64,000 nt of DNA. Origin: Thalassospira marina (lineage in GTDB: Bacteria > Pseudomonadota > Alphaproteobacteria > Rhodospirillales > Thalassospiraceae). How positions within the stretch are numbered: the first letter of the stretch is position 1; every line of letters starts with the position of its first letter. The translations under genes were made by a program, and so were the position numbers. The notes beneath the pieces were generated by a model. It did no database searches and had not been told where the DNA came from. It saw only the letters and a program-made list of their open reading frames with translations. Of the stretch, positions 63,301-64,000 are shown piece after piece. The stretch covers positions 3,016,001 through 3,080,000 of the forward strand of contig NZ_CP024199.1 of the NCBI RefSeq assembly GCF_002844375.1, read 5' to 3'.

Positions 63301-64000
63301 TTATCCGGCGGCTACATCAATCACCAAGCGGCCACGCACCCCGCCTTTGAGGATTTTTTCGCCATAAGGCAAAACAGCCGATAATGGCACTGTTTCAGTT
63401 GCCTCACCCAGACGCTTGGCCGGTAAATCGGTTACCAAACGCTGCCAGGCGCGAACCCGCCTTTCATAGGGGCACAGGACTGAATCTATGCCAATCAACC
63501 TTACACCGCGCAGCAGGAACGGAATAACCGTTGCTGGCAAATCTGGCCCGCCAGCAAGGCCACATGCCGCAACCACGCCATGATATTTCATTTCTGCAAG
63601 CATATGGGCCAACGTTGTGCTGCCAACACTGTCAATTGCGCCTAACCAGCGTTCACTTAACAACGGGCGATTGGGAGCCTCGGCAAGGGCTGCGCGATCA
63701 ACAATATCACTGGCCCCCAGATGCTTGAGGTAATCGGCATTTTCGGGCCGCCCGGTCGAGGCGACAACCCGATAACCCAGATGCGACAAAATGGAAATTG
63801 CCACCGACCCCACACCACCTGCGGCACCGGTTACCAGTATTTCACCATCTTGATCGGGTGAAACACCCTGTTCTTCCAGCGCCATAACGGCCAGCATCGA
63901 TGTAAAACCGGCTGTGCCAATTGCCATTGCCTGTTCGGTGCTTAAACCGTCCGGCAGGGGTACCAGCCAATCGGCCTTGACGCGCGCCATTTGGGCATAT
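63301..64000 (-). CDS. AcuI/YhdH family acrylyl-CoA reductase-like oxidoreductase, C-terminal part (cut by window edge)
   Basis: The frame is open to the right edge, so the N-terminus is missing. About 233 residues are visible. It is a zinc-free medium-chain dehydrogenase: YAQMARVKADWLVPLPDGL, AMAIGTAGFTSMLAVMALE, the NADPH loop VTGAAGGVGSVAIS, and the C-terminal RGVRLIGIDSV. These match AcuI/YhdH, which reduce acryloyl-CoA and are common in marine alphaproteobacteria that use DMSP. The exact substrate is inferred from the family. Confidence 0.9.
   Translation of the reverse strand, partial: YAQMARVKADWLVPLPDGLSTEQAMAIGTAGFTSMLAVMALEEQGVSPDQDGEILVTGAAGGVGSVAISILSHLGYRVVASTGRPENADYLKHLGASDIVDRAALAEAPNRPLLSERWLGAIDSVGSTTLAHMLAEMKYHGVVAACGLAGGPDLPATVIPFLLRGVRLIGIDSVLCPYERRVRAWQRLVTDLPAKRLGEATETVPLSAVLPYGEKILKGGVRGRLVIDVAAG

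Overview
The window looks like chromosomal DNA of a free-living, probably marine alphaproteobacterium of the Rhodospirillales/Thalassospira type. This is inferred from protein character and gene order: an ATPase inhibitor zeta subunit, UPF0262, the string hisG-hisD-UPF0262-phosphatase-infA-maf-rng-yacG-tRNA-Phe, hflK-hflC-DUF2065-degP next to serB, and miaA near ilvB-ilvH-ilvC. There is no rRNA, plasmid, phage, IS or CRISPR signal. Almost every stretch is explained by ordinary chromosomal genes.

Layout. 1-6.8 kb: end of a methyltransferase, then a complete oligopeptide ABC operon (oppABCDF). 6.8-11.2 kb: a GAF/HD-GYP protein, a MipA/OmpV outer-membrane protein and a membrane-embedded AraC-type regulator. 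11.5-18.1 kb: purB, a LysR/EamA divergent pair, a glutamine-amidotransferase-like protein with an altered triad, an orphan NarL-type regulator, the zeta inhibitor and an NRDE/TANGO2 protein. 18.4-22.5 kb: purC-purS-purQ-purL. 22.6-24.5 kb: a divergent LysR/SDR pair bracketed by two nearly identical terminators. 24.6-31.0 kb: mrp, hflK-hflC, a DUF2065 protein, degP and serB (membrane proteolysis, Fe-S assembly, serine synthesis). 31.2-31.9 kb: a type II toxin-antitoxin pair sitting between serB and miaA. 32.3-37.0 kb: miaA and the branched-chain amino-acid genes ilvB-ilvH-ilvC, with an unusual leader. 37.1-44.8 kb: MFS/LysR pair, psuG, a PNPOx-like/MocR divergent pair and a photolyase. 44.9-55.9 kb: CYTH/CHAD protein, tRNA-Phe, the yacG-rng-maf-infA / UPF0262-hisD-hisG string, murA, dcd and a 56-residue protein. 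56.1-60.2 kb: two identical tRNA-Thr genes, a decayed ParE-like remnant, an unrecognised 280-residue protein, a UDP-glucuronate epimerase and a SprA-like protein with a broken metalloprotease motif. 60.2-64 kb: a NarL-type regulator convergent with a hybrid histidine kinase, and the end of an AcuI/YhdH-type oxidoreductase.

Most genes are housekeeping: purine, histidine, branched-chain amino-acid and serine synthesis, peptidoglycan precursor supply, translation initiation and membrane protein quality control. The accessory parts are mainly regulator/target pairs that carry palindromes in their shared promoters, plus the toxin-antitoxin insertion and the stretch after the tRNA-Thr genes.

I did not find a convincing multi-gene undescribed system. 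The most interesting signals are family members with altered catalytic residues (MocR with Arg at the PLP-lysine position, SprA-like EEKGH instead of HExxH, a GATase with Gln for the catalytic His, a PIN toxin with a shifted third acid), a 14-codon leader ORF with mutually exclusive hairpins before ilvB, and the 7-TM AraC regulator paired with an outer-membrane protein across a perfect 18-bp palindrome.
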